From: Chloromonas sp. AAM2
Taxonomy: Eukaryota; Chlorophyta; Chlorophyceae; Chlamydomonadales; Chlamydomonadaceae
Assembly: GCA_004335635.1 (NCBI GenBank)
Contig: QAXH01005541.1
Coordinates: forward strand, 42,369 to 106,368
Length of the DNA stretch: 64,000 nucleotides
Reading direction: 5' to 3'
The translations under genes were made by a program, and so were the position numbers. Positions 50,901 through 61,875 of the stretch are shown in pieces. A model generated the notes under the pieces. That model ran no database searches. It saw only the letters and a list, made by a program, of their open reading frames with translations, and was not told where the DNA came from. Position 1 is the first letter of the stretch; each line of letters starts with the position of its first letter.

Positions 50901-53900
50901 AACTGCTGGTTCTCTGCGCCAGGGATGCACTCCTGCACTGTGAGGGGCCGGCCCAGGTAGTACCCCGTGTCGACGATTCCCAGGCACCTGCACCACAAAG
51001 GTGATGTTGAATTGGTTAGCTGGATAGTGACCGGCCAGCAATTACAATCATCACATGGCTATCAAAGCACAGGCTATGTTTTAAAGTCAGGGTTAGGTTA
51101 GCTGGTTAGCTACTAATTTGGGAGCTGCGCCAGCAAGCAGGTGGCGTTTCATGCTATACTGCCGATAAATCACCGCCACTACCACTAAACTAGTCAGGAC
51201 GGTATCCAACCTCGGCTCTTGCATGGCTTACTACGTTTGCGCTTGGTGCATGTGGCCCCCATGATGTAGTCGTTGTATACACTTGAGTTGACCAGCCAAC
51301 GCAGTCCCTGATACCTTTTGAGGCCGGTGGTTTCCTCGCGGATAGTCACAGCGCCCGTGGTGTTGTCAGCCGCCACCAGCGTGAAGGCAGAGGTCTGCGG
51401 GCCACACATACGAGCGCTCTTAGGACCCATTCCATGCAAGGAAAGAGGACAAAGGTGCAGGCAATACATGGAAGAAAATGAGTAGGAAAGAAAAGAAAGA
51501 ACGAAAGAATGTCAGAAACGCCAAACCCGTCAGCTGTGGCTCGATGGCTTCCTAGGAACCAGAATAGCAACCAGAGGCGTCCTGCTGTACCAAACTCATT
51601 CTGTCAGCTATATTGTTTTTTCCTCCACGAAATACGGTGCATTTAATTTTCACAGACAGAAACGGGAATCGGTGCCTCTCAATCGGTGTCTCGAGTTTCC
51701 CACTCGTAATGTCAAATTGCGTCTATAAACCCTGCGGCTCTTGCCTAACTATGGGCAGTTCTGATAAGTCAGAGGCTATTGCAACCACGGTAACACGTTG
51801 CCACCCAAGTTGACCAAACTCCCCAGAATGATTATTATTCAAGTATGCAGGGGGGGATTTAAAAGACCGTGACCCTAGCACAAAAAATGGCCTCGGACTT
51901 TCCAAAAAAGGAGGACTTTTGGAAACCACCCAGAAACGGCTCAGAATTACATGAAAAGGGGCTCGATCAACAGCTCTCGCCAAGGCCTCTCCCCTGGACG
52001 ACTTAGTTACATAGTTCACTTGAACATTGCCTCACTTATGGGTCATCAAAGCCCATCCAGCCCTAACCAAACCCTAACCGCCACCCATGTCACAGGCCAT
52101 GGGGGCATGCCAAGGGTAAACTGCACTTCCAAGGTATGCAAGCACATTCCGCTCTGCATCCAACTTTGGATCGCTGCTTGCGTGACCTGCGGCCTGGCGC
52201 CGCAGGTGACGCAGGCCACGCCAGCGCCGGCACCCTCTGACACTTCCCCAGCCCATAACAAACCATCCACAAGGCCAACCTGGAAAGTGAAGATGGTTTT
52301 GGATAAATCTCGACAAGCTGCAACCAGCCACAGCTTCAAAAGCCTTGAATTCGTTGTGATTGAGCCGTAAAACAAGAAATACTCAAAAAGGTCGAAAAAG
52401 TAGCTCAGGCCTTGCGGAGGACTTGTATACCACCCAGTCAACCATCTCAGAATGACCTGAAACCTTGGATTCGAGCTCCTTTCACCGTTAGCATTCGTAC
52501 AAGTGGTTCAGAGATACCCACTCCCACCTATCATTTCTCCCACCTGTCATTTTCTACAGAACCCCCCCCCCTTGAAGTATGTATAAATATTTATATTATT
52601 ACTCACCCTGTCAGTTGGGCAGTACTCAGGGTTGTCGATTCTGAAGCCAATTGCGATTTCAGCCCTGCTGGGCCTTCGCAGTGCCTCTTCAATTCGGGCG
52701 GCATCGGCGAACAGGCAGCGATCAGGCCAGTACCTCTCGTTCCTGAAGCGAATGCGGCTACTGAACAGTGTAGGCTCGGATTGGCACACTTTCGGGCTGG
52801 CGGTGTATATGCACTTGTTTGTCGCAGCATCGAGAACAGCATCGGATTCGTTCTGAGGGCTGATCAGGAAGGTCTCGTTGAGCAGGCCAGCATCGTAGTT
52901 ACTGAAAGCCTGCGACAGAGCACAGTAGAGCATGAACTGAGAGGACGAGCGGCATGCGTATCTGCATTTCTAGTCATGTACAGACAAGGGGGTTTCCACA
53001 AACTAAGTTTGAGCCAGAAAAGCCTGAACCGTAGCACAGGCATGTGTGCATGTCTGTCAAGAGGAATGCGAATGCTGGGGCATTCTATACAAACACCAAC
53101 AAAATGGCGACAATGGCACTCTGGCGATGGCTTATTCAATAATGGATATTGGATATTCATTATGATTGAGAAGGATGAGTATCTAGGCAGCACTGTGCGA
53201 CATTGCTCCCCTGGTAATGTGTGGAAGTGTTGACAGTCTTCGGTCCAGTTGAGGCTGAAAGGCATCAAGGTCATGCCATCCACCATAGACATGGAGCACG
53301 TGGACAGGCAGCCACTAGCCACAACCTGACTGTCTGGAAACGCATGCAATATACAACCTCGTCTCGTGCATGGCTTGCCAGCGTTCGCTTGTGGGGCCTC
53401 GTGCTGTAATCTATTAATATCTACTTCCTGCATTGCTGTCAGCTGGTCGTGCGCCAAGCCACTCACCACACAGTCGCAGTCACTTCCACAGGCGTTGGCT
53501 GCAGTGATCAGGTTTGCCACGGTGTAAGGCGTTTCCGGCGATTGAGGGTACATCCTGAGGAGGAAAAGCAATACATCAAATGACCAATGATGGCTGCGCG
53601 TATCTGCTAGGCTGATGTGAAGTACAGGCTCGCCGAACACATGCATAATATACGCATGATTCATGCAAGTCTGAGAAAGCCCATGCATTGGCTTTAGGTC
53701 TGGCTCTTGACTTAAAAGAGCCACCCACCAGTAATCACAACATGAATCGGATGCAACATGACCGCACTAACTGTGACCAACTGACAGCAACTAACTGTTC
53801 TCAACTAACTGAGCATAACCGACTGCAACCAACTCAAGCCACTCACTCGCGGGTTTCCATGTCGACCAAGCGGTACTTGCCCCGCTCGGTCTGGACGCCC

Positions 53901-56535
53901 ACTGTCTTGTTGTAGCCTGCACAGGTAGACGCTTGTGTGAGAGTACACGATAGCAGGCACATGCAATAGTGTGCATGCATGCACGCATGCACGCATGTAT
54001 GTTAGGCTATTGTTTTAATGGGCAAGGAAAGGTCATCCGACAGGCCATACCTACACTGTAGATGGGACATATGCGTGCATGGCTGCCTGGCGCGTGCATG
54101 GCTGCCTGGCACGTGCATGGCTGCCTGGCGCGTGCATGACTGCCTGGCCCGACCTGAACTGCCAAGTTACCTGGAAAATCCGGGCAGCAGTCGGCAGGCT
54201 TCGTGCGCAGGTATAAGCTGCATGGCAGCATCACAGCGTCAGGCAACGTGTCATTGTATGTAGAATTCTGAACAGGTTTTGACACATTATCCTTTGTGAC
54301 CTCGGTAGGCTGAGCTTGAAGGCAATGCCCGATAATTGCTGAGTTGGCAGAACAGCCTGAACTGGCAAGTGATAGGCAGGACGCCTTGTGGCAAACCATA
54401 GGAATGGCTTATCGTTACTTTCAGCTTGGATTACAAGAGGGGAGGGCATACCGCTATCACGTCCCACACTGGTGAACCACACCAAGTCTGCAGAGTACCA
54501 ACTCGTAGGATTTGCAAAACTGCCGCCCTTGCTGTGCTACTGAAAGGTCCAAGGGACATGCCATGAAGGTGAACATGTGTGAGGCTGCAGAGATCTTGTT
54601 CCCTCTTGCCTCTGGGCCTTCTGCTGCCTGTCTTGCTTCCTTCCTACTTCTTTCTTGCTCAGGATAGGTTCCGTGCTCGTCCTGTGTCCTGTAACGGCTT
54701 CCCTGACGTGAAAACTATTCTAACGCTGAAGAGCAGCGAGCCCACTTGACACCTCAGCGCAGCAAGACCGCGCGTTTGTTTTTGCCTGCCCATGTAAGCC
54801 GGGGTCAGATGCGGCACACAGTGTCCATGTTACTGGTGCATGCAGTAGTGGAGTCCATGTGTGTTCCTGCTGTACTGCTGGTGGTACCACTGGGCTGTTG
54901 TCCCTGCTGCTGACTACCGTACTGCTCCCAACTAGTGCCTAACAAGAATTGCGTTACAATAGCAAGTTTGGACTCACCAGCCATTCCACCGCACTGGCTC
55001 TGGGACTGCCCGTGTCAGGGACCTCAGATAACCGTACGAGGCAATGTGCCTGCAAGCAAATGGCAATCAGTTGGTTAGCATACTGATAGCTAGCAACTTC
55101 CCAGTGGCTAGATTATCAAACTCCAGTTTGCACTTCAGCAAGTGGTTGACATACTGGGTGCATGTGGGTCTCCCTGATTCAATCAATACATCACCACACT
55201 GGTTGTATGCCCAGGATCTGGAGTGTCTGAACTTCAGTTTGCACTTCGACTTCTAGACAGAGCTCATTGGGCTTCCGCTTGTGGGTTGGACTCATGCCTT
55301 ACAGTGTCTCTGCCCAGCCTTCCATGTGCTTTTCTGCTCGACGTTCCATGCACCCTCTGAACTATGATTACAATTGGAGTTGTACTGGGTTGACTCTGTT
55401 GAATCTACGAATTCAATTGGATAGGTCGGCATAATTTAGGCACCTACCATCTAGGTTCCCTTCCATGCTTCTTTATGCCAGACCTTCCATGCCCACTGAC
55501 TTCCAATTCCGATGGCAGTTCGCAATCAAACTGTTCAGTGGAGAGGTTCTACCATGGATTGGAGGTGTCAATAAGGTCAGTGGCCTGTGGTTGGCTAATA
55601 GTAACCGACGATACCGACAAAAACAACAGTAAATGAGGACTTGTAATAGTATTAGCAATACTTGTAATTAGTATTAGCAATGGCAACAGTAAAAGTAATA
55701 ATGGTATAAGCATGATTAATCACATTTATCAGTAGTAAGTATGTTCCCTGCCTACTTGTTCCGACTACCAGACCAGCCACTCACGTGCAGCGGCAATCCT
55801 CCTCGCAGCGCGCCGCCACTTTGGCTAGATATTCTGTCTGCATGGCCTTGTTTCTGCTTTCATAGTCATCCTCCGAGCTTGACAGAAAGACAGGTAGAGG
55901 TAAGATACTGTCGAGCCTGTCAACATTGCCAGGGACGGAGAAGTCCAGGCCTGGCAGGACAGTGTAGCCAGCCACTGCCACGCACTCTGCACCCAGACAG
56001 GGCATTGGGACAGGCAAGCACATCACACAGGCAATAGACGAGTAATCAAGTCCCTGGAAACGCAGCTGAAGCGTGTGTGCGTGTGCGTGCGTGCGTGCGT
56101 CCCAGCTAGGCTTAGTGCCGGGCATTGCCTTGTATTACTGTATCAGGCACTTGTATTACTGTATCAGGCAGCGCCACCCTTCACTTGCAAGGCACAGCCC
56201 AAGCACGCAAGAAACAAGATTCGGGTCATGTTGCATGGGTTACGCCTTGCTTACGGTTAGAGCAGGGAGGCACAAGCCACCATGCCTTGATACCTCGCAC
56301 CTGTCTCCAGTTCAGCATGGAAGCTGATGGCTTCGCTGCCTGGCTCTTGTGTGGTGCCGCAGTCCACAAAGGCCAGGGTTGAGCCAGGCGCATCAGTGTT
56401 GCTGGCCAGGCACAAGCCATTGCCACGGTTAAAGAGGACCAATACGTTGTCAGGACTGCAGCCGCAAAGTGATGGAGAATATTGCAGACCGAGGATCAGC
56501 TGAGCTAGCATGGGAAAGAGGGAGAGGAAGAGAGA

Positions 56536-56571
<36 letters not shown>

Positions 56572-59500
56572 AAGCAAGAGAATACATATTTTTTGAGGCA
56601 CAAGAAGGTACTGGACAAAATTGTGCACATGTTTGCAGCAGGAGAGCCACCACATGACACGGAATCGGATGGATACCGCCCCGACAAGCGGCACAGGCAG
56701 CAGGGATGCTGTGCTAAAAGAAGGTAGACAACAGCAATCAGCCTAAGGTAGGCCCGAGGACGGGAGCCAAAGCAGGCCAGGAGGGCACGTGCTGCGATTA
56801 GTGAGCATGACGAGGTTGTCATGTCGCACTAACACAGCACGCGGCGCCTGCCTTACTCACTTGTTTTCGTATCCGGGGATCCCAAACTCCTGGGATGTGC
56901 TGGAGTTGTCACAGGGCGCAAAAATGGCACCGATGTTGTCATCAACGCTCAGACACCTGCGGTTGATTTGTCAGACACACAATTTTTGTGGCGCTAAGTG
57001 ATCAGAAAACGTCACAAGTGGTTGACCTTCTGGTACTTAACTACATTGGATAGACTGTTTGTTGGTATCAAATTAAACAATCAGCGGGGTTATGGCTGTA
57101 TTAGATAGGGTTAGATAGGGTTATGGCTGTATTAGATATATATAGGGTTATGGCTGTATTAGATAGGGTTAGATAGGGTTATGGCTGTATTAGATAGGGT
57201 CGTTTTTTAAAGTTTCAAAGCGTTCAACGAGCAAGAGCCCGTCAATGTGGAAGGCAATGGCTAGGACAGGAGGTACCAAGCGGGCACCCGTCACCGGTTT
57301 TCGACTGGTGTGGTTTTACATGCTTCATTCCTGTGCTGTGCACTTACATTGAGATATTTGTGATGTCCTTGAGGCGGACGAAGCCGTCTGTGTCACCGTC
57401 AGTGGTGGTGACCAGCTCAACCAGCAGGATTTGGCTCTGCAGCGTAAAACAGACACCATGTCAAGGTGACAATAGCAGCACGTGCCTTCCATGCACTACT
57501 GGTGCAAGCAGAGGAGGACAGGCAACAATTGCTACTAGGAAGGCTCGTGTCCTCCTTTCCTTTCTTGTTTGACTTGTTTTCAATTATGACCAATCAGCTC
57601 GTGTTTGTCAAAACTGAATTGTCTATGATTACTTATGTATTTCTTATTTATCATTTATCGTTATGATTACTTTACGAACCACAAAACATACATCATCATC
57701 ACACTACACATGGCTTTTCATGGTTCACCCCTCGGTACTGCAGCTAGACACAATATCTCTCCAAGAATTACGCGCCTGACAATCGTCAAGCCGGGAAACA
57801 TACCGCCATTCCGTTTCTAACCTATCCTGCTTTGCCGGTTACCGGATCCGTCAGCACTCACAGTTGCTTTTTCGTCATTCCTTGAGCAGGTCGCAATCTC
57901 GGCCTTCTGGCTGGCCTGGTTCCTGCCCACGCAAACCGTGCTGTTGACTTTGGTAATAAGCACACGCCTGCATGGTGGCAAGCACAAGGGCATGTCATCA
58001 GCCTTCGCTGTTCGCTCTGCAAGCTACACGTAGCCCAATGCAGCGCAGTACACCCAAATGCATCCCATTGCAAATCAATCCAGCCCATGGGAACAAGGTA
58101 TATTTGCATGCGCCTTCTGTGCTCTGCTCCCCTGGTTTTCTGTCTTTCACAGCCGGTCGCCTCCCTTTCTGCCTTGATCCTTCCTGCCGTGTTTCTTCAC
58201 GGCGATGGCCTAGGCACCCTTCAAGGAGCTTACGTTCAAGTTCTGGGGCCATTCTGAGCTGGTCAGGAACAGGGGGGTCGAAGGGGCGTTTCAGGGGTGT
58301 GCAAGGAAATATGATATCTCACAGGCACATCAATTTGCGGGCCAATTTCAAGTCCAAATCAAGATCTGAACATGTCATTGTGACGGGCTCATTGAGACCT
58401 GCACAACAGCATACTTCAAGTGGCCCAAAAGCCCATGCTAGGCCCGGAAACGGTCGTTAACCGGCATGGGTGCCCGGGACCGGCGAAGGACTCTGATCCT
58501 GGGAAGTGACTCAAACCTGAACAGTTCTGTGTTCTGAACCAGTGCATTGAAGTGCTGTACTGAGACTGACCACCATGGCATACTCAAAGTCTGTAATGGA
58601 GCTGCAGATTGGCTGTTAGTGGGTGTCAAGGGCCCCCATTCCCCCCCCGGACCAAAAGTGAGGTAGGGGTCGCAAATTACTATTGTGCCTACCTCTTGGC
58701 CTTTTTTCTTTCTCAGGGTAGGTCAGGGCGGTACACATCCCGTCCCGCGTCCTTGGACGCCTTCCTCAATGCAACCAATCAACCCATCGTAAACTACTAT
58801 AACCCAATGTAGCCCAGCAGAGCCTAACCAAGCTCAGTGCATACTAGTACAGGCCAATCCAGCAACAAAAGAAGTTTGCCAGTTCTGGGACAATTTATGG
58901 GTGGTGTCACTGGGATGCCCACTGGTGTCATATGGGCAAACTTAGGCCCATGTTGCCTAATGTAGCTAGCTGGGCAGTGCAAAACCGACGCACCTGCCAT
59001 CGATATCCCTCGCGTATGCGGTCACTGCAGGTCAGCCGATACGACGTAGCGTTGGCATATAGTGGATACAAGAGTGTGTACACTGGCAATGCCCCTAGGT
59101 ACTCGCCAATGAGCACCATGTGGTTCGATGGCAACATCAGCTGGTGAAGCACACTGTACGGGTGCGAGGCTGGAGACCCTCCCCTCTTGTGACATATCCC
59201 ATGCATAGGACATAAAACAGGCAACAAGGGTGCACGGGGGCCATGCTGGCATGCAATGTCATGTGGCTGTTCAGAGCTGTGGCAAAACTGGCCAATCTGT
59301 GCATCTGATCATGAGCAGGCCAGGCCAGCCAGGCAACAGGCTTTGCCTGCATGCATTGCACAGTGGTACCACAAGGGGTGTTGTCCTGACTTGCAAACAG
59401 ATTAACTGGAAAAAAGGCTCGCTTCTGCAGACAGCGGCGCTGAAATCGAGCCCTGCTGATCTGACTCGTGTTTGAGCAGACAGCACTTACAGGACGTGGT

Positions 59501-59920
59501 TGGAGAATCGTCTTGCTGCAGCTTGCGGACTCCTGAAACGGTTTCTTTACGGACCTGCAAGGCGAGGGCACCGAGATCAGACCCCCCCAAGGCATTGAAG
59601 GGGATTGCTTGCCAGCGATGGTGCAGCGCGGTAGTGCGCCTGGCGTAAATCGGTTACTCTTTTGCCTCGGGCGCCCTAAGCGACTTGGAAGCGACTTGGT
59701 TAGCGACTAACCAACTGCTACATCACGGATGCCAAGCCCAAGACTATGCTGCTCGACAAGCGCCTGTCCGCAATGTGCTGGCTGTGCATTGTTACGGAAA
59801 CAACTGCGGTTAGCGCCCCACCTGGTTTGCAGTGATTGAGTTGAAAGCCTGGCCCACCGTGTGCGCGTTCGCTGTCACTGCGCAGCTGCAGAGTGTCAGC
59901 AAGATGGCAGCGAACGCCAT
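37063..59920 (-). CDS. Giant secreted glycoprotein with beta-trefoil (ricin-B-like) and PAN/apple-like modules
   Basis: Thirty-eight exons join with agreeing phases from ATG 59920 to TGA 37063, giving 1,389 aa: 59920-59822, 59554-59491, 59452-59391, 59140-58994, 58612-58540, 58398-58323, 57967-57862, 57436-57348, 56956-56861, 56455-56301, 55986-55785, 55049-54978, 54361-54171, 53916-53847, 53554-53467, 52909-52607, 51394-51315, 50987-50874, 50211-50126, 49555-49519, 49398-49337, 48783-48648, 48000-47879, 47007-46909, 46251-46203, 45218-45015, 44000-43931, 43556-43473, 42773-42650, 42195-42068, 41515-41426, 41061-40953, 40534-40398, 39955-39835, 39586-39520, 39295-39250, 38638-38545, 37687-37611, 37203-37063. 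(The list may contain one alternative near 58540-58612.) The N-terminus is a signal peptide (AFAAILLTLCSCAVTANA). Residues ~175-322 and ~632-757 have ricin-B-like half-repeats (CLSVDD...TSQEF; CLGIVDTG...NQQF). Four PAN/apple-like modules end in RCEEDCRC, ACGSDCDC, ECMGDCEC and KCTSDCTC. More than ten N-x-S/T sites are present. No transmembrane anchor is seen. Residues ~895-1389 are unrecognised and end in a Cys-rich knot (CSSSDDCLDEQSCYLGVCG). Extracellular matrix or ciliary-surface role is inference. Confidence 0.75.
38340..38530 (-). repeat. ~32-bp imperfect tandem repeat in intron of secreted-protein gene
   Basis: Three copies of a unit containing TTCCCAGGTCCA(A/G)CACCCCC (plus-strand reading) within the intron between the exons at 38638-38545 and 37687-37611. 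Confidence 0.6.
38950..38981. repeat. (TA)n microsatellite
   Basis: About 15 AT dinucleotides in the intron between the exons at 39295 and 38638. Confidence 0.95.
41894..41978 (-). repeat. Dispersed coding-like repeat, copy 3 (right half only)
   Basis: On the minus strand, CCAAGAAAGCTCACTGGTAG and GCAAAGTACGAATGTCATCA match the copy at 36630-36685; upstream CCAAGAGTTACG-CCCT-ACAAT matches too. It sits in the intron between exons 42195-42068 and 41515-41426. Confidence 0.75.
44683..45050. repeat. Local duplication around exon 45218-45015
   Basis: GCAAGCACTTGCTG(A/G)CG(A/G)AAAGG appears at ~44688 and ~44918, and pieces resembling the 3' end of the neighbouring exon (plus strand CTTGAC(A/G)GT(T/C)GGAA) appear at ~44812, ~44878 and 45014. 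Two are decayed copies of the exon end lacking its GTGAGT donor. This looks like an incomplete exon duplication. Confidence 0.6.
54072..54150. repeat. 19-bp tandem repeat, four units, intronic
   Basis: Unit GCGTGCATGGCTGCCTGGC with one or two changes per copy, in the intron between exons 54361-54171 and 53916-53847. Confidence 0.85.
56521..56572. repeat. (GA)n microsatellite
   Basis: About 50 bp of nearly pure GA in an intron between exons 56956-56861 and 56455-56301. Confidence 0.95.
57089..57200. repeat. Tandem repeat with TTAGATAGGG units, intronic
   Basis: GGTTATGGCTGTATTAGATA recurs four times, partly separated by TAGGGTTAGATAGGGTTA. It lies in the intron between exons 57436-57348 and 56956-56861. 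Confidence 0.85.
57709..57800 (+). repeat. Dispersed coding-like repeat (MAFHGS / RHNISPRIT), copy 2
   Basis: Almost identical over ~85 bp to 36559-36640, differing by a few substitutions and one 3-bp gap, preceded by CATCATCATC. It is truncated on the right. It is intronic in, and antisense to, the large secreted-protein gene. Confidence 0.85.
58875..58892 (+). repeat. Dispersed repeat motif TTTGCCAGTTCTGGGACA, copy 3
   Basis: Exact 18-bp match to the copies at 26635 and 31264, again preceded by an A-rich run (AACAAAAGAAG). It is followed by GTGTCACTGGGATGCCCACT, which resembles the flank of the 13,000 copy. Confidence 0.75.
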
Positions 59921-60489
59921 GCTGGCTTCAAAATTGCAGTTGACGCCTCGCTTGGGCTGCTTGCTGTGGGGAGCTCTGTTTATCATGCCAGTTTGCGTTA
60001 TCTTGCTTCTACCGATGGCCGGGAAGGAGGCACAACAAAACAAAATCAAAAAGCGCACGTTGTTGGCCGTACGAGGAAGCTGGTTGACCGGTCGGCAATG
60101 GTTGGCCGCCAAACAGCCTTGTTGCTCCACGAGGTGTTTTGCAGGGGATTCTTCTTGCAGAACAAGAGGTAACGAAGGGCGCAACCGGCGGTTACAACGG
60201 CATCTGCCGGTAGTGGGCAGTTTGGGTTTCCTTTTGGAAACAGTCTGCCGGAATAACAGGTAATCAGGTAATCAGGCCACCTGCAAAGCAATGCGAACGG
60301 AAGCGGCCCTGCGGCTCTGCGGGCCGGGCCAGTCATCAGGCTTTTCAATCAATGTGTTAGGGTGTCCATCACAGGGGTTGTGTTTGTCACAACATCATTC
60401 TCTACTCATAGCACTCATAGCAGCCACTACCTGCTGTCTGCAGCCACATGCCTGGTGGTGGTGTAGTATGGGGCCACCGTGTCCTGGTT
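59921..60489. other. 5' flank of the secreted-protein gene
   Basis: No gene. The minus-strand frame stays open upstream of the chosen ATG (to 60184), so a longer N-terminus is formally possible; the 59920 ATG is preferred because a signal peptide follows at once. The promoter should lie here. Tandem GTAATCAG is seen at ~60260. Confidence 0.4.
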
Positions 60490-60957
60490 TCAACCAATGG
60501 CTGGCCTGTACACGTTGATGCTGATGTTGTTAGCGGTCTCAAAATTTGCATAGTCATGATATGCAGGGGGCACTCTGGCATCTGCCGGCACCATGATGCG
60601 TTTCATAAATGTTTTGTACACAGACACTCGCTCCGGGTGCTCTGGCAGCTCACCAGATGCATGCAGCATGCCACACAACAGAGTGTATAGGAAACACCTG
60701 TCGTCGTCGTCGTTGCTTATGTTTATCAGGGCGCTTCTTGGTCGCCAGCTCCTTGGGCAGGGGTATGTAAGCCCTACCACCCACCAAGGGGTGTCTGTCA
60801 GTGTGTGGCCATAGCCTGACGTGGGAACATAGTTGTGTGCTTCAGCATGCTGAAAAGTCATGGCGGCTTTCTCTATGTGATTGTGAAGGACTGTCCAAGA
60901 CACATGTCCCAGTGTTGACAGTCGCCACCGCCTACCAGCATGCACCAGCACCACCAT
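60490..60957 (-). pseudogene. Fragment of a Polinton/adintovirus-type mobile-element protein
   Basis: The minus frame has SGYG, then SALINISNDDDDRCFLYTLL, HPERVSVYK, and YANFETANNISINVYRP before a stop. This succession (A-x-x-NI-x-N-x-D-x-x-CF-L; H-x-x-RVS-x-Y; F-E-x-x-N-NISINV) is the signature of a conserved domain found in large self-synthesising DNA transposons and related viruses of many invertebrates and protists, usually upstream of their B-family DNA polymerase. No polymerase, integrase or capsid frame is nearby, so it is an isolated relic. Family assignment rests on remembered motif pattern only. Confidence 0.6.
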
Positions 60958-61104
60958 TCAGTACCAGATGACGCGTTTGACTTCCTTGGTTTGCACAGCA
61001 AGCTTGTCTCCTATCCCCTACACCTTTCCCTAGGCTGTTCGATGTCCACCGTTGTCCTTGTGTGCTTGTTCTTGTCCAGCTCCAAATCGTCGGACATGTT
61101 AGAC

Positions 61105-61470
61105 CCTTGATTCTACGGTAAATCAACTGAGACCCAACCTAGTTGAATCTGAGTCGAGATCAACTTGATTCAACTGGGTTGATCTGTAGTTGAAGTAACC
61201 CCGTTGAATCGACTGCCAGATGAAACAACTGATACTCAACTGGACTTTCAACTGGATTACAACTGTAGTTGAGTCAATTGAGCCATCAACTGGGAATGCA
61301 GCAGAATCAATCGGGAATCAACCGACTACAGTAGAATCAGCACCATCTGAATCTTATTCGAGATCAACTGAGTTCAACTGATCTAAAATCAACTGAGCCA
61401 CTAACAGGGAATCAACTGCGGTAGAATCAACTGGGAATCAACCAGCTATCAACTGGGAATCAATCACTGC
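61105..61470 (+). repeat. Degenerate tandem repeat with GAATCAACTG units
   Basis: More than fifteen variants of (G/A)AATCAACTGGG and its complement TTGA(A)TC occur in ~360 bp, densest at 61370-61465 (AATCAACTGGGAATCAACC). Some units are inverted, so the array could fold into hairpins. Confidence 0.8.
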
Positions 61471-61875
61471 TTCAAACGAGCAGTGCTGGCATTCAGTCAG
61501 CATTCTTCCCCACCACTTTCAGTGTGGATGCAAGATCTGTCAAGCCATGGGGAACCTTCTTGTGGCCCATTTATCCAGCTGTGCCATCTTGGCTTCAACG
61601 TCAGGCTGTGCGCTGACTCCTCTGATGCTGTTGTCCTTGGTGAACGGCGCGTTGCTGTGTGCCTCCACCTGTCATGGCACAACGCATGGGTGCCTGTGCC
61701 TGTGCATGATGACTGCATGACTGCATGACTGCATGAACGATGCCCCACGCCTTGCTTTTCTGCGGGCACTGCTAGCCCTATGCCACCCCACACGTCATGT
61801 TGACCCTGCCACACCCCTAACCTGCTGGCCCCATGCCACCCCACCACAAACAAGGCAGGTGCACGGTCTAGCAAT
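61471..61875. other. Unassigned stretch
   Basis: Open frames of 81 codons (61483-61728, plus) and 128 codons (61497-61883, minus) overlap each other and show no domain. Three tandem GACTGCAT units occur at ~61710-61733. Confidence 0.3.

Noticed and set aside
52046..52331. Extra exon (Asp/Leu/Ala-rich frame) between exons 52909-52607 and 51394-51315 of the secreted-protein gene
   Set aside because: An acceptor and open frame exist, but its end phase does not fit the next exon, whereas the two neighbours join directly in phase 0.
54072..54150. Regular 19-bp repeats as a possible CRISPR array
   Set aside because: Units are directly adjacent with no unique spacers and lie in a eukaryotic intron; a simple minisatellite.
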